Origin: Hyphomicrobiales bacterium
GTDB taxonomy: Bacteria > Pseudomonadota > Alphaproteobacteria > Rhizobiales > Rhizobiaceae
Reading direction: 5' to 3'
Length of the DNA stretch: 64,000 nucleotides
Assembly: GCA_900466605.1 (NCBI GenBank)
Contig: UBMU01000002.1
Span: forward strand, 248,001 to 312,000
Positions 1-8,700 of this stretch are shown here, one piece after another. The position numbers and the translations under genes were made by a program. The number at the start of each line of letters is the position of its first letter. Position 1 is the stretch's first letter. Under the pieces are notes generated by a model. The model did not search any database and was not told the DNA's origin. It saw only the letters and a list, made by a program, of their open reading frames with translations.

Positions 1-55
1 TGACGTGGAAATGCTTGACGAGATTTTCGATCTTCAGCAGCGGTTGGGCGCCCAT
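1..55 (-). CDS. dppF: Oligopeptide/dipeptide ABC transporter ATP-binding protein, DppF/OppF type (partial, N-terminus only)
   Basis: Only the first 18 codons lie in the window, reading [18 protein letters not shown], which is the usual opening of DppF/OppF-type ATPases. The start ATG shares bases with the stop codon of the upstream ATPase gene (ATGA overlap), so the two are translationally coupled. It would be the second ATPase of the five-gene peptide-type importer encoded on this strand. No Walker motif is inside the window, so the call rests on the N-terminal sequence and the operon position. Confidence 0.75.
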   Translation of the reverse strand, partial: MGAQPLLKIENLVKHFHV

Positions 56-1062
56 CACGCAGCCTCCTGCATTTTGTGAACAACGAAGCAAGCCGCCCGG
101 TGATTGCCAGCACCGGCTACCGGCTCCAGCTTCGGCACCCGCTCGTGACAGACCGGCTCGGCCAGCGGGCAGCGCGGCGCAAACGGGCAGCCCTTCGGCC
201 GGCGGCCCGGCTCGGGCGGCGTGCCGCCGATCGAGGAAAGCCGGCTTGCCGGTGCGTCCGACAGTTTCGGGATAGAGGCGAGCAGACCGCGCGTATAGGG
301 ATGGCTTGGTCGTGCATAGAGCGCATCGACCGGTGCATCCTCGACGACGGTGCCGGCGTAAAGCACGGCAACGCGGTCAACGAGACCGGCAATCAGCGCC
401 AGGTCATGGGTGATCCAGACCACGGACATGCCGAGCTTGGCGCGCAGATCCTTCACGAGATCGACGATCTGCGCCTGGATAGTGACGTCGAGTGCCGTCG
501 TCGGCTCGTCGGCAATCAGCAGTTTCGGATTGCAGGCAAGGCCGATCGCGATCATAACGCGCTGGCGCATGCCGCCGGACAGCTCGTGAGGGTAGGCCTG
601 TAGGCGCTCTTCAGGGCCGGGAATGCCGACGAGGCGGAGTAGTTCGACGGCACGAACGCGCGCCTGCGCCTTGCTCATCCCGCGATGATAGATGAGCGGC
701 TCGCAAATCTGGTCGCCCACCCGCATGACCGGGTTCAAGGAAGTCATCGGATCCTGGAAGACGAAGCCGATGTCGCCGCCGCGTACTTTGCGCAGTTCCC
801 TGTTTGACATCTTCTGCAGATCTTTGCCATCAAAGCTGGCGCTGCCGTTGGTCACCTTGATCTTGTTGGGCAGGAGCCGCATCAGGCTCAGCATCGTCAA
901 GCTCTTGCCGCAGCCGGATTCTCCGACAACGCCAAGCGTCTCGCCTTTGTTGACGTAGAGATCGATCCCGTCGACAACAACGGCAGGGCCGTTGCGTCCG
1001 TCGATTTCGACGGTAAGGCCGCGGACGTCGAGCAACCGTTCGTTGGATTTGGTCGTGTTCAT
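55..1062 (-). CDS. dppD: Dipeptide/oligopeptide ABC transporter ATP-binding protein DppD
   Basis: First cytoplasmic ATPase of a peptide-type (DppBCDF) importer, 335 aa. Visible motifs are the Walker A GESGCGKS, the ABC signature LSGGMRQR, the Walker B run [12 protein letters not shown], and the C-terminal oligo_HPY extension with [21 protein letters not shown]-type cysteines, which is typical of this subfamily. The start at 1062 ([13 protein letters not shown]) overlaps the dppC stop by ATGA; the same frame stays open farther upstream but that stretch lies inside dppC. The substrate cannot be read from the ATPase. The neighbouring divergent catabolic genes suggest an acidic sugar or oligosaccharide rather than a peptide, which is inference. 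Confidence 0.93.
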   Translation of the reverse strand: MNTTKSNERLLDVRGLTVEIDGRNGPAVVVDGIDLYVNKGETLGVVGESGCGKSLTMLSLMRLLPNKIKVTNGSASFDGKDLQKMSNRELRKVRGGDIGFVFQDPMTSLNPVMRVGDQICEPLIYHRGMSKAQARVRAVELLRLVGIPGPEERLQAYPHELSGGMRQRVMIAIGLACNPKLLIADEPTTALDVTIQAQIVDLVKDLRAKLGMSVVWITHDLALIAGLVDRVAVLYAGTVVEDAPVDALYARPSHPYTRGLLASIPKLSDAPASRLSSIGGTPPEPGRRPKGCPFAPRCPLAEPVCHERVPKLEPVAGAGNHRAACFVVHKMQEAA

Positions 1063-2024
1063 CACTTGCTGCCCCGCGGATTGAGTGCGTCGTTGAGGCC
1101 ATCGCCGAGGAAGCTGAAAGCAACCGAGGCAAGGCCGAGGACGGCTGCCGGTGCGGCGAGGAGATGGGGATAGTGCTGCCAAACACGCAGACCATCGGAG
1201 ATCATGTTGCCCCAGCTTGGGGTGGGGGGATTGACGCCGACGCCGAGGAAGCTGAAGGCGCTCTCCAGAACCATCGCGGTGCCAAGACCAGCGCTGACGG
1301 AGACGATGAGCGGTCCCAGCGCGTTTGGCACCACGTAGCGCTTCATGATGACCCAGTTGGAAAGGCCGAGAGCCTGCGCCGCGGTGATATAGGGACGGCT
1401 GCGGATCGACAATACCTGGGCACGAACGAGACGTGCGTAGGGCGGCCAGGAGATCAGTGCCATCGAGCCGAAGACAAGGAAGAAGTCGACCCAGATCGTC
1501 TGGCGGTAGAACGGATTGAGGGTTGCCATATATTGGGCCTCCATCCATTTCGCGATCGGCGTTTTCAGGGATGCGTTGATAACGACCACGAGCAACAGGT
1601 TCGGGACTGACATTGTCACATCTGTCAACCACATGATGGCACTGTCGAACGGGTTGCCAAAAAAGCCGGCGATGGCGCCGAGCACGAGGCCGATCACCAC
1701 GGCGATAAAGGTCACGACGATCGCCACCATGAAGGCGGTGCGCGTCCCGAAGACGACGCGGCTGAAGACGTCACGACCGAGATCGTCGGTGCCGAACAGA
1801 TGGTGCAGCGAAGGAACGGCGTTTCGAGCCTGCAGGTCCTGGCTGAGATAATCGTAAGGCGCAAAATACGGGCCGAAGATTGCGGTGAAGGCCAGGATCA
1901 GCACGATGACGAGGCCGAACAGGGCAAGCTTGTTGCGCTTCAGGCGGTACCACGCATCACGCCATAGGTTGACAGGAGGTTCTTCCTGCGTCGTTTCAAT
2001 TGTAGTCAGAGGGATGGCGGACAT
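1062..2024 (-). CDS. dppC: Dipeptide/oligopeptide ABC transporter permease DppC
   Basis: Inner-membrane permease of 320 aa with the DppC/OppC layout: a cytoplasmic N-terminal tail, a first membrane segment near residues 30-55 (KLALFGLVIVLILAF), a periplasmic loop containing FGTDDLGRDVFSRVV, and then the BPD_transp_1 core of about five helices. The loop motif GTDxLGRDxxSR is diagnostic for DppC-type permeases. A good ribosome site (AAGGAG) precedes the ATG. The gene sits 2 bp after dppB and overlaps dppD by 1 bp, so it is part of one transcript. Confidence 0.94.
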   Translation of the reverse strand: MSAIPLTTIETTQEEPPVNLWRDAWYRLKRNKLALFGLVIVLILAFTAIFGPYFAPYDYLSQDLQARNAVPSLHHLFGTDDLGRDVFSRVVFGTRTAFMVAIVVTFIAVVIGLVLGAIAGFFGNPFDSAIMWLTDVTMSVPNLLLVVVINASLKTPIAKWMEAQYMATLNPFYRQTIWVDFFLVFGSMALISWPPYARLVRAQVLSIRSRPYITAAQALGLSNWVIMKRYVVPNALGPLIVSVSAGLGTAMVLESAFSFLGVGVNPPTPSWGNMISDGLRVWQHYPHLLAAPAAVLGLASVAFSFLGDGLNDALNPRGSK

Positions 2025-2026
2025 GG

Positions 2027-2983
2027 TCAGCGGCTCCTTCTTGCATCGTTGGCGCGCGGATCAAGCAGCGGGTAAAGCACATCGACCAGCAGGTTCGAGG
2101 CCATGACCAGGAAGGATCCGATCAGCGTGATTGCCAGAATGACGGGATAGTCCGAGTTGATCAGCGCCTGGACGGTCAGGCGTCCGAGGCCAGGCAGACC
2201 GAAGACGAGTTCCACGAAGATCGCGCCGTTGACGATGGTGATCATGATCAGGCCGAGTTGGGTCACGACAGGCGTCAACACCGGGCGCAGGATGTGGCGC
2301 AGTGCGACGACGATCTCAGGGACGCCCTTGGCGCGGGCTGTACGCACAAAATCCTCCGACAAAACCTCAATTACCGCAGCGCGCGTCTGACGCACGATTA
2401 GGGCGATCGGCTGAAAGGACAGCACGATCAGCGGCAGGATGATACGAACATCGAAAATGCCGCCCCAGCCATAGGGCACCTTGATCATCGGCAGCAGCAC
2501 GATGAGGGTAACCATCAACAGCGGTCCGGCGACATAGGCGGGGATCGCCCAGAGGAAGAGCGCGCTGCCGAGGATCGTATAGTCGAGCTTTGTGTTCTGG
2601 TTGAGCGCTGCGATCATGCCAAGCGGAATGGCGACGACAGCGGTCAGGATGATGGAACAGAGCGCCAGCTGGAAGGAAACGGGCGCAGCAGCCGAAACCA
2701 TGGCCCATACCGAACGGCCTGATGTCAGCGAGTTGCCGAACTGGCCATGCAGAAGGTTCCAGATGTAAAGTCCGAACTGCACGATGAATGGCTTGTTGAG
2801 GCCGGCGCTTTCGCGGATGGCTTCGATGCGCTGCGGATTGTAGGCAACATCACCGGGTGCGCGCAGAAAGATCAGCTTGATCGGATCGCCGGCGCCATAG
2901 AAGGCCAGCGCGTAGACGGCCAGCATGACTATCAGGACGGACGGAATCCAGATGGCAAACCGGGTTAGCACGTAGCGTAACAA
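2027..2983 (-). CDS. dppB: Dipeptide/oligopeptide ABC transporter permease DppB
   Basis: Inner-membrane permease partner of DppC. The N-terminus LRYVLTRFAIWIPSVLIVML is the classic DppB opening helix, and the BPD_transp_1 core includes the EAA-loop region (VRTARAKGVPEIVVALRHILRP) that contacts the ATPases. I chose a TTG start at 2983 because a strong GGGAGG lies 5 nt upstream; this gives 318 aa. In-frame ATG codons at 3010 and 3034 would add 9 or 17 residues but have poor ribosome sites and add an atypical N-terminus. It follows dppA after a 147-bp gap that holds a strong hairpin. Confidence 0.9.
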   Translation of the reverse strand: MLRYVLTRFAIWIPSVLIVMLAVYALAFYGAGDPIKLIFLRAPGDVAYNPQRIEAIRESAGLNKPFIVQFGLYIWNLLHGQFGNSLTSGRSVWAMVSAAAPVSFQLALCSIILTAVVAIPLGMIAALNQNTKLDYTILGSALFLWAIPAYVAGPLLMVTLIVLLPMIKVPYGWGGIFDVRIILPLIVLSFQPIALIVRQTRAAVIEVLSEDFVRTARAKGVPEIVVALRHILRPVLTPVVTQLGLIMITIVNGAIFVELVFGLPGLGRLTVQALINSDYPVILAITLIGSFLVMASNLLVDVLYPLLDPRANDARRSR

Positions 2984-3060
2984 GGTTACCTCCCACCTGT
3001 TGGTCGGCATGACTCCAAGTGTGGATGGCTCCACAGAGATGCCGTGTCTTCTTGAAACTT

Positions 3061-3086
3061 GCGCGAAGGCCTGACGGTCTTCGCGC
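3061..3086 (-). repeat. Intercistronic hairpin between dppA and dppB
   Basis: Arms GCGCGAAGGCC and GGTCTTCGCGC form an 11-bp stem (one G-U pair) closed by a 4-nt loop. There is no U-tract on the operon strand, so it is unlikely to be a full terminator. Stable hairpins just after a binding-protein gene often protect the upstream message and lower expression of the membrane genes. That is the likely role here, by analogy. Confidence 0.6.
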
Positions 3087-3130
3087 TGCTGCTAATTGCC
3101 TGAGGCGCTCTAATTCGAACGTCCGATCGA

Positions 3131-4780
3131 TCAGCCGATCGAAATGTCCCAGGGCGCCACGACCTGCCAGTCGAGGTTCTTTTCCATGCCCTTGACGTCC
3201 TTTGTGGCCCAGCGCGACATCGCCTGAGAATACCACGGAATAAACGCCCAATCGTCGCGGAATGCCTTCTGGGCATCCTGTGCGAGCTTGACGCGCTGCG
3301 GATCGTCGGCTGCCTTCGTGGCAGCTTCGGCGAGGGCAGCATCAACCTTCTCGTTCTTATATCCGCCAAGCTTGTTCTGCGCGTTCGACGAGGTCGAGGC
3401 GATGCAGCCGGTAAGATAGGAAACAGCATCCGGAACGCGGGTACCAACGTCGTCGCGGAAGATCTGGACGGCGTTCTGATCGGGGCCGGCGTAGGAGTCC
3501 TGCTGTGGCTTCATGTCGACGGCCGTGATGCCGAGGTTCTGGCGCCACTGTTCGGCGATGAACTGGGCGGCAGCTTCGATAGCCGGGGCGGAAATACCGA
3601 CGAACAGGATCTTCGGCAGGCGCTCCGGACCGCCGTAACTGGATTCCGCGAGCAGCTTCTTGGCGGCTTCCGGATCATAGGGGTAAGGCTCAAAGCCGGA
3701 ATTGTCGGCGCCGGGGACGGAATTGAGGATCTGGTCTGCCTTCTTGTGCGGCCCGTCAGGATAGGACGCCTTGAACAGTCCGTCGCGATCGATGGCCATG
3801 ACGAGCGCCTGACGAACCTTCGGATCGTCCATCGGCGCGCGATTGATGTTGAACCAGAAATGCTGGCTGGTCGGGATCAGCGGACCGGAGGAGAATTCGG
3901 GCCCGAGATCTTGAATAATAGTGGATGTGACAAGCTCGGTATGCGCGTTGAATTCACCCGATTTGATCAGTGATGTCGCCGTCACATTGTCTTCGACAGA
4001 GGTGACCTCAATACGGGCGAGCTTCGGCTTCGGCCCGAAGAAATTCTCGTTCGGCTCAAACACCAGCTTGCCGGCATCGATATCGAGGCTGGTCAGCTTG
4101 AACGGGCCAGAGAAAACCGGGTTGCTCTCGGGCTTGTACCAATCGGCAACTTCCTCGCCGTCGCTGCCGCGCGACTGCGCTGCCTTGGTAATTGGTGCGA
4201 TGTGGTTGGCGAGGCGCATGAAGAAGATCGGATCGACTTCCGCCAGGGTAACGACGACGGTACCTTCATCAGGCGTTGCGACGCCGGTCAGTTCATTGGC
4301 CGAGCCGCCGCTGATTTCCTTGTAACCCTGAACCTTGCTCAGCACCTGATCGGCACGCTGACTCTTGGTATTGGGCATGGACGCGACTTCCCACGAGCCC
4401 TTGACGTCTGCCGACGTGATTTTGCTGCCATCCGAGAAGACGGCTTTCGGATCGATTTTGAAGGTCCAGACCTTGTTGTCGGGGGATTCCCAGCTGGTGA
4501 AGACATAGGGTTTGATCTTGCCTTCGCTGTCGAAATACATCGGCGAGGCCCACCAGATCGAATTCCAGCGGAAGGGGCGGCCACCCCCGCGTAGCGGCGA
4601 CCAGTCCTGGTCGAACGCGGGATGTGCGGCCTTAAGAACCTGCCCCTCATCGGCAAACACGATGCGGGCGTTCATCCCGAATACTGTGAGGCCCACACCG
4701 GCGGCGAGGCCCAGCTTCAACGCCTCGCGGCGCGACATCTGCGTTCTCTGCGCAGATTTCCCTTCATTGCGATCAGTCAT
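3131..4780 (-). CDS. dppA: ABC transporter substrate-binding protein, peptide/nickel family 5 (SBP_bac_5), Tat-exported
   Basis: Periplasmic solute-binding protein of 549 aa, first gene of the minus-strand importer operon. The N-terminus carries a twin-arginine signal (SRREALKLG at about residues 16-24, then a hydrophobic stretch to about residue 43), so export in folded form by Tat is predicted. The mature part has the family layout, including WTFKIDPKAVFSDGSKITSADV, which is the family-5 binding-protein signature region. Start 4780 is preceded by GGGAGGACAAC; an upstream in-frame ATG at 4816 has no such site. Family 5 proteins bind peptides, but also oligosaccharides, nickel and opines. The divergent sugar-acid type genes make a non-peptide ligand plausible. 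Confidence 0.9.
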   Translation of the reverse strand: MTDRNEGKSAQRTQMSRREALKLGLAAGVGLTVFGMNARIVFADEGQVLKAAHPAFDQDWSPLRGGGRPFRWNSIWWASPMYFDSEGKIKPYVFTSWESPDNKVWTFKIDPKAVFSDGSKITSADVKGSWEVASMPNTKSQRADQVLSKVQGYKEISGGSANELTGVATPDEGTVVVTLAEVDPIFFMRLANHIAPITKAAQSRGSDGEEVADWYKPESNPVFSGPFKLTSLDIDAGKLVFEPNENFFGPKPKLARIEVTSVEDNVTATSLIKSGEFNAHTELVTSTIIQDLGPEFSSGPLIPTSQHFWFNINRAPMDDPKVRQALVMAIDRDGLFKASYPDGPHKKADQILNSVPGADNSGFEPYPYDPEAAKKLLAESSYGGPERLPKILFVGISAPAIEAAAQFIAEQWRQNLGITAVDMKPQQDSYAGPDQNAVQIFRDDVGTRVPDAVSYLTGCIASTSSNAQNKLGGYKNEKVDAALAEAATKAADDPQRVKLAQDAQKAFRDDWAFIPWYSQAMSRWATKDVKGMEKNLDWQVVAPWDISIG

Positions 4781-5086
4781 GTTGTCCTCCCATGGCAAAA
4801 TCAATGACGCCTCCACTTTCCACTCTATCCCGAAAGTGTGTCACGACATGGCGCAGACACTCGCTCGATAATGTAAATATGTCAACATAAATTAATGATG
4901 CTGAGATCCACGGAAAAATACAAAAGTTTTTATTGTTTATTTTCAGATGCTTAAAAAATGATCCGATTGCCGCATCGTATTGTCATATTGACAACATGCG
5001 TTGTGAGGATGAAGAAACCTGCATCTTGCGGGCCCGAATTGCCTGCCTTGGCCGCTATCGATGCGGCATTCGTCGAGGAGGACGAT
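4781..5086. promoter_or_regulatory. Divergent promoter region between the importer operon and the catabolic operon
   Basis: A 306-bp AT-rich region with no gene, separating outward-reading dppA and the DHDPS-family gene. It contains the inverted repeat TTGTCA-N3-TGACAA at 4980-4994 and the imperfect palindrome TATGT-CA-ACATA at 4878-4889. I could not fix convincing -35/-10 boxes. Shared control of transporter and enzymes from this region is expected from the layout. Confidence 0.7.
4980..4994. promoter_or_regulatory. Operator-like inverted repeat TTGTCA-TAT-TGACAA
   Basis: Perfect 6-bp arms around a 3-bp centre, 93 bp upstream of the DHDPS-family start. Size and composition resemble operators of GntR-family (FadR/NanR subfamily) repressors, which often control sugar-acid and sialic-acid-like operons. 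No regulator gene is present in the window, so the assignment is only by resemblance. Confidence 0.45.
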
Positions 5087-5992
5087 ATGAGCGATCACAA
5101 AATTACAGGCGTATTCAGTGCGGCGGCTACGCCGCTCAATGCAGATGGTAGCCCGGATCTTGGTTTGTTCACCGATCATTGCCAGCGACTGCTGCAGGAA
5201 GGTTGCCACGGTGTTGCTCTGCTTGGCACGACGGGAGAAGCAAATTCCTTCTCTTCCGGCGAGCGTCGCACGATTCTTGAGGCGGCGCTCAAGGCAGGCG
5301 TTCCGGCCGACAAGCTGCTGCCCGGGACTGGCGTTGTCGCCATCCCGGAAACGGTGGAGTTGACAAAACATGCACTGTCACTCGGCGTGACAAAGGTCGT
5401 GACGCTGCCGCCCTTCTACTATAAGGGCGTATCCGATGACGGGTTGTTTGCTGCCTACTCGCAAGTACTGGAGAAGGTTGCCGACAACCGTCTGCGGGTC
5501 ATTCTCTACCACATCCCGCAGGTCTCGGGCGTTCCGCTTTCTATCCCCTTGATCGGTCGGCTGATTGAGGCTTTTCCAGACACAGTGGTTGGCATTAAGG
5601 AATCCGCTGGAGATTTCAATAACATGCAGGAAATCATCAAAGCCTATCCGGGCTTTTCTGTCCTAGCTGGAGCCGATCCGTTACTACTGCCACTGTTGAA
5701 AGCGGGCGGTGCCGGCTGCATTACGGCAACCTCCAATCTTGTCGCGGATTCACTGCGCACGGTATACGACAAGGTTCACGATGAGGCGCAGGCTGGCGAG
5801 GTCGATGCAGCGCAGGCCCGCATCAATGCCTACCGAACGCTATCCAATTCCTATGTGCAGATTCCCACGATCAAGGCCATGGTGGGGCTAAAAACAGGCA
5901 ATGATGCATGGCGGCGAACGCGCGCACCGCTAATGCCGATCAGCGATGCCGACCATGCCGCGCTTGCCGAAGCCTATGCTAAGCTGCCGTAA
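5087..5992 (+). CDS. Dihydrodipicolinate synthase / N-acetylneuraminate lyase superfamily protein
   Basis: Class I (Schiff-base) aldolase/lyase of 301 aa with a TIM-barrel fold. It has the GTTGE loop (residues 47-51), the catalytic Tyr141 in YHIP and the Schiff-base Lys171 in GIKES, so it should be active on a 2-oxo acid such as pyruvate. Start 5087 has GAGGAGG 5 nt upstream; the open frame extends farther but without a ribosome site. Context argues against lysine-biosynthetic DapA: it leads a catabolic operon with a sialidase-fold protein and several dehydrogenases. A 2-keto-3-deoxy-sugar-acid aldolase or dehydratase, or a NanA-like lyase, is more likely, but the exact substrate cannot be read from sequence. 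Confidence 0.9.
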   Translation: MSDHKITGVFSAAATPLNADGSPDLGLFTDHCQRLLQEGCHGVALLGTTGEANSFSSGERRTILEAALKAGVPADKLLPGTGVVAIPETVELTKHALSLGVTKVVTLPPFYYKGVSDDGLFAAYSQVLEKVADNRLRVILYHIPQVSGVPLSIPLIGRLIEAFPDTVVGIKESAGDFNNMQEIIKAYPGFSVLAGADPLLLPLLKAGGAGCITATSNLVADSLRTVYDKVHDEAQAGEVDAAQARINAYRTLSNSYVQIPTIKAMVGLKTGNDAWRRTRAPLMPISDADHAALAEAYAKLP

Positions 5993-6004
5993 GGAGTTGT
6001 GACC

Positions 6005-7192
6005 ATGAGCTTTACTGGTCTGCCCCCTGAACTCGTTCCGGCGCTCATGACCGGAGAGATCATTGCGAATTCGAGCGAGAAGGGGCGTGCCGACGCCTAT
6101 CTCCACTCTCCCTGCATTCAGAACCATGCTGCCAATCTCGCTTTTCTCCCCAATGGGGTGCTGACGTGTGTTTGGTTCGGCGGCACAATGGAGGGCATGG
6201 GAGACATCTCCATTTACATGTCGCGACTGGAGCCGGGAGCAACACGGTGGTCGCAACCGGAAAAAATGTCGGACGACGTGGCAAAATCCGAGCAAAACCC
6301 TCTTGTTTTCAATGCACCGGGCGGAGATGTCTGGCTGCTTTACACCTCCCAGACGTCGGGTAACCAGGACGGGTCTGTTGTCAAGTGTCGTATCTCGGCA
6401 GATGGCGGCAGAACATTCGGCGAGGTGCGCGTTCTCTGTGATATCCCGGGCACGTTCGTGCGCCAACCGATCGTCGTCAACGATCGTGGTACCTGGCTGC
6501 TGCCGATCTTTCGCTGTGTCGGATTGTCCGGCGAACGCTGGACCGGAGATGTCGACACGGCGGCTGTCCTGATCTCGCGCGATCAGGGCAAGAGCTGGGC
6601 GATGACCGAGGTCCCGGACAGCATTGGAGCGGTTCATATGAACATCGTGCCGATCGGTGGCGACAAACTCGTGGCCTTCTATCGCAACCGCTTTTCCGAA
6701 TCTGTGTTGTCCAGCCGCTCGACCGATGGTGGCGAGCATTGGAGCGCACCCCAGCCCATTGATCTGCCGAACAACAACTCTTCCATTCAGGCAACGAAGC
6801 TTGAAAATGGAGTAATCGCAATGGTTTATAACCATTGCAATGCTTTGATGTCGGATGCCAGGCGCCTGTCGCTGTATGACGAGATCGAGGGTGATCAAGA
6901 AGTGAAGGTGGCGCCGGCGGAGATAGTCGAGCGTCGCAAGGCTGTTTGGGGCGTGCCTCGAGCGCCGCTCAGTCTTGCGTTTTCGAGCGACAACGGGGCA
7001 AGCTTCCCTCGCCGCGTCGACCTCGATACCGGAGATGGATATTGCCTTAGCAACAACTCGAAGGACTCGGTCAATCGGGAGTTTTCGTATCCTTCGATCG
7101 TGCAAGGGCCAGATGGTTTCATCCACGTCGCTTATACCTACTACCGGCGTGCCATAAAATACGTGCGGCTATCGACTGACGCGATTGCGTAA
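6005..7192 (+). CDS. Sialidase-fold (BNR/Asp-box) protein, cytosolic
   Basis: A 395-aa predicted beta-propeller of the predicted-neuraminidase (BNR_2-like) group. Four Asp boxes are visible: SADGGRTF (131-138), SRDQGKSW (191-198), STDGGEHW (239-246) and SSDNGASF (327-334). There is no signal peptide, so it should act in the cytosol on imported material. Start ATG 6005 sits 8 nt after AAGGAG; a GTG at 5999 would be too close. Only 12 bp separate it from the lyase gene. The family includes glycoside hydrolases, and related propellers include polysaccharide lyases. No nan genes (nanE, nanK) are nearby, so true sialic acid hydrolysis is not implied. Confidence 0.82.
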   Translation: MSFTGLPPELVPALMTGEIIANSSEKGRADAYLHSPCIQNHAANLAFLPNGVLTCVWFGGTMEGMGDISIYMSRLEPGATRWSQPEKMSDDVAKSEQNPLVFNAPGGDVWLLYTSQTSGNQDGSVVKCRISADGGRTFGEVRVLCDIPGTFVRQPIVVNDRGTWLLPIFRCVGLSGERWTGDVDTAAVLISRDQGKSWAMTEVPDSIGAVHMNIVPIGGDKLVAFYRNRFSESVLSSRSTDGGEHWSAPQPIDLPNNNSSIQATKLENGVIAMVYNHCNALMSDARRLSLYDEIEGDQEVKVAPAEIVERRKAVWGVPRAPLSLAFSSDNGASFPRRVDLDTGDGYCLSNNSKDSVNREFSYPSIVQGPDGFIHVAYTYYRRAIKYVRLSTDAIA

Positions 7193-7538
7193 CGACCCTG
7201 ACGGGGTTGCCAGTTGTGAATGTTCCAATCCGGCGCGGTCCGCCAGGCAGGGCAATCGCGCCGGAATCCTGTCATTTTTTACAAATTTATGCGATGTAGC
7301 TCGGCTCTTCTTTTGCCAAAATGGCATCGGGCATCTTCAATCCATATGCTGTATTTTATTGTTTAATTTCATTGCTATACGATAGTACCGCGGGCATTTT
7401 ATCGCGATGCAAAAGCTAGCGGGCGTACAAATTTTCTAAACCAACCCACGTCGCTGCTTGCCAAATGTGTCTACATTGTATAACAAATTTACATCTTGGC
7501 GGCGTAGACGCCGCTGCATTGCAGGGAGGAGTGATCCA
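7193..7538. promoter_or_regulatory. Intergenic region upstream of the iron-type alcohol dehydrogenase gene
   Basis: 346 bp with no supported gene. The central part (about 7270-7385) is AT-rich and promoter-like. Near 7464-7494 there are overlapping palindromes: AATGT-GTCT-ACATT, then TTGT-ATA-ACAA, then ATTTACAT, the reverse complement of the ATGTAAAT at 4871-4878. This suggests that the second half of the cluster has its own promoter under the same regulator as the first half. The ribosome site GGGAGGAG lies at 7524-7531. Confidence 0.6.
7476..7486. promoter_or_regulatory. Operator-like inverted repeat TTGT-ATA-ACAA
   Basis: Short inverted repeat 53 bp before the GTG start of the alcohol dehydrogenase. 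It is close to the TTGTATACAA-type sites bound by several FadR-subfamily GntR repressors of sugar-acid genes. It partly matches elements in the 4781-5086 divergent promoter. The regulator is not in the window. Confidence 0.4.
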
Positions 7539-8672
7539 GTGGTCAGCTTGGATTCGCCTATCACAATCGTCCGGCCGCATCTGATTGAGTTTGGCGTCGG
7601 CACCGCGGAGCGGCTCGGCAAGTGGGCAGCCGAGAAAGGCTACAGCCGAATCCTGGTTATTTCCGACGCCTTCAATGCAACGCGCGTCGATGTGCTTGCG
7701 CTGAAGGGTGAAGTCACGGTGTTTGCCGACGTCACACCCGAACCGGATACGGCCAATCTGGACAAGGTGCTGGCTGCGGCAAACGCTGCAGATGCCGAGC
7801 TCGTGGTCGGCTTCGGCGGTGGCAGCGCCATGGATCTTGCCAAGCTTGCCGCCGTTCTCGCTGGCTCGTCACAGACGCTGCATGAAGTCGTCGGGCCGAA
7901 CAAGGTCAAGGGACCGCGCCGCGTGGCGCTGGCACAGGTACCGACAACGTCGGGCACTGGCAGTGAAGCAGGAATTCGAGCCCTCGTAACCGATCCAAAG
8001 ACGATGGCCAAGCTTGCTGTCGAGAGCATGCACATGCTGGCCGATATCGCGGTTGTCGATCCGACGCTGACCTTCACCGTGCCCGCGCGCACGACCGCGG
8101 CGACAGGCGTCGACGCCATGGCGCATTGTGTCGAGGCATTCACCAATCGCAAGGCGCATCCGATGATCGACCTCTATGCGATCGAGGGCGCGCGGTTGGT
8201 CGGAAAATATCTGGCCCGTGCTGTCAAGGACGGCTCCGACGCAGAAGCGCGCGCCGGCCTGTCGCTTGCCTCGCTTTACGGCGGCTTCTGTCTCGGTCCT
8301 GTCAACACCGCCGGCGGCCACGCGCTCGCCTATCCGCTCGGCACACGCTGGCATGTGGCGCATGGTGCGGCGAACGCCCTGATCTTCCCACACGTCCTTG
8401 CCTTCAACACGCCAGCCGTCCCCGAGAAGACCCAGGCTGTCGTAGAGGCGCTTGGTCGCGAAGCCTCGGGCAGCATCGAGTCCGTCTTCGATGCGACATA
8501 TGCCTTTTGTGCCGATCTCGGTATCGAAATGAAACTCTCCGGGCTAGGTGTTCCGGAGAGCGATCTGGACGCGATGGCCGACGATGCCTTTGCCATTCGT
8601 CGCTTGCTGGACAACAATCCGCGCGACCTGTCGCGCGCTGATATCCGCTCGATCTACGAAGCCGCCTTTTGA
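7539..8672 (+). CDS. Iron-containing alcohol dehydrogenase family protein (maleylacetate reductase-like)
   Basis: NAD(P)-dependent dehydrogenase of the Fe-ADH superfamily, 377 aa. The nucleotide-binding loop GFGGGSAMDLAKL and the metal-binding histidine segments VDAMAHCVEAF and AHGAANALIFPHV are present. A GTG start at 7539 was chosen because GGGAGGAG lies 7 nt upstream; the frame is open to 7458 but the extra residues are arginine-rich and unlike the family. In this operon it probably oxidises a hydroxyl of a sugar-acid or aldehyde intermediate, which is inference. Maleylacetate reductase proper is less likely because no aromatic ring-cleavage genes are present. Confidence 0.88.
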   Translation: MVSLDSPITIVRPHLIEFGVGTAERLGKWAAEKGYSRILVISDAFNATRVDVLALKGEVTVFADVTPEPDTANLDKVLAAANAADAELVVGFGGGSAMDLAKLAAVLAGSSQTLHEVVGPNKVKGPRRVALAQVPTTSGTGSEAGIRALVTDPKTMAKLAVESMHMLADIAVVDPTLTFTVPARTTAATGVDAMAHCVEAFTNRKAHPMIDLYAIEGARLVGKYLARAVKDGSDAEARAGLSLASLYGGFCLGPVNTAGGHALAYPLGTRWHVAHGAANALIFPHVLAFNTPAVPEKTQAVVEALGREASGSIESVFDATYAFCADLGIEMKLSGLGVPESDLDAMADDAFAIRRLLDNNPRDLSRADIRSIYEAAF

Positions 8673-8700
8673 GGCGCTTTCCATTCAAAGAGGACTGTGA

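Noticed and set aside
5087-5992. Calling the lyase gene dapA
   Set aside because: The superfamily motifs do not separate DapA from catabolic lyases, and the operon context is catabolic.
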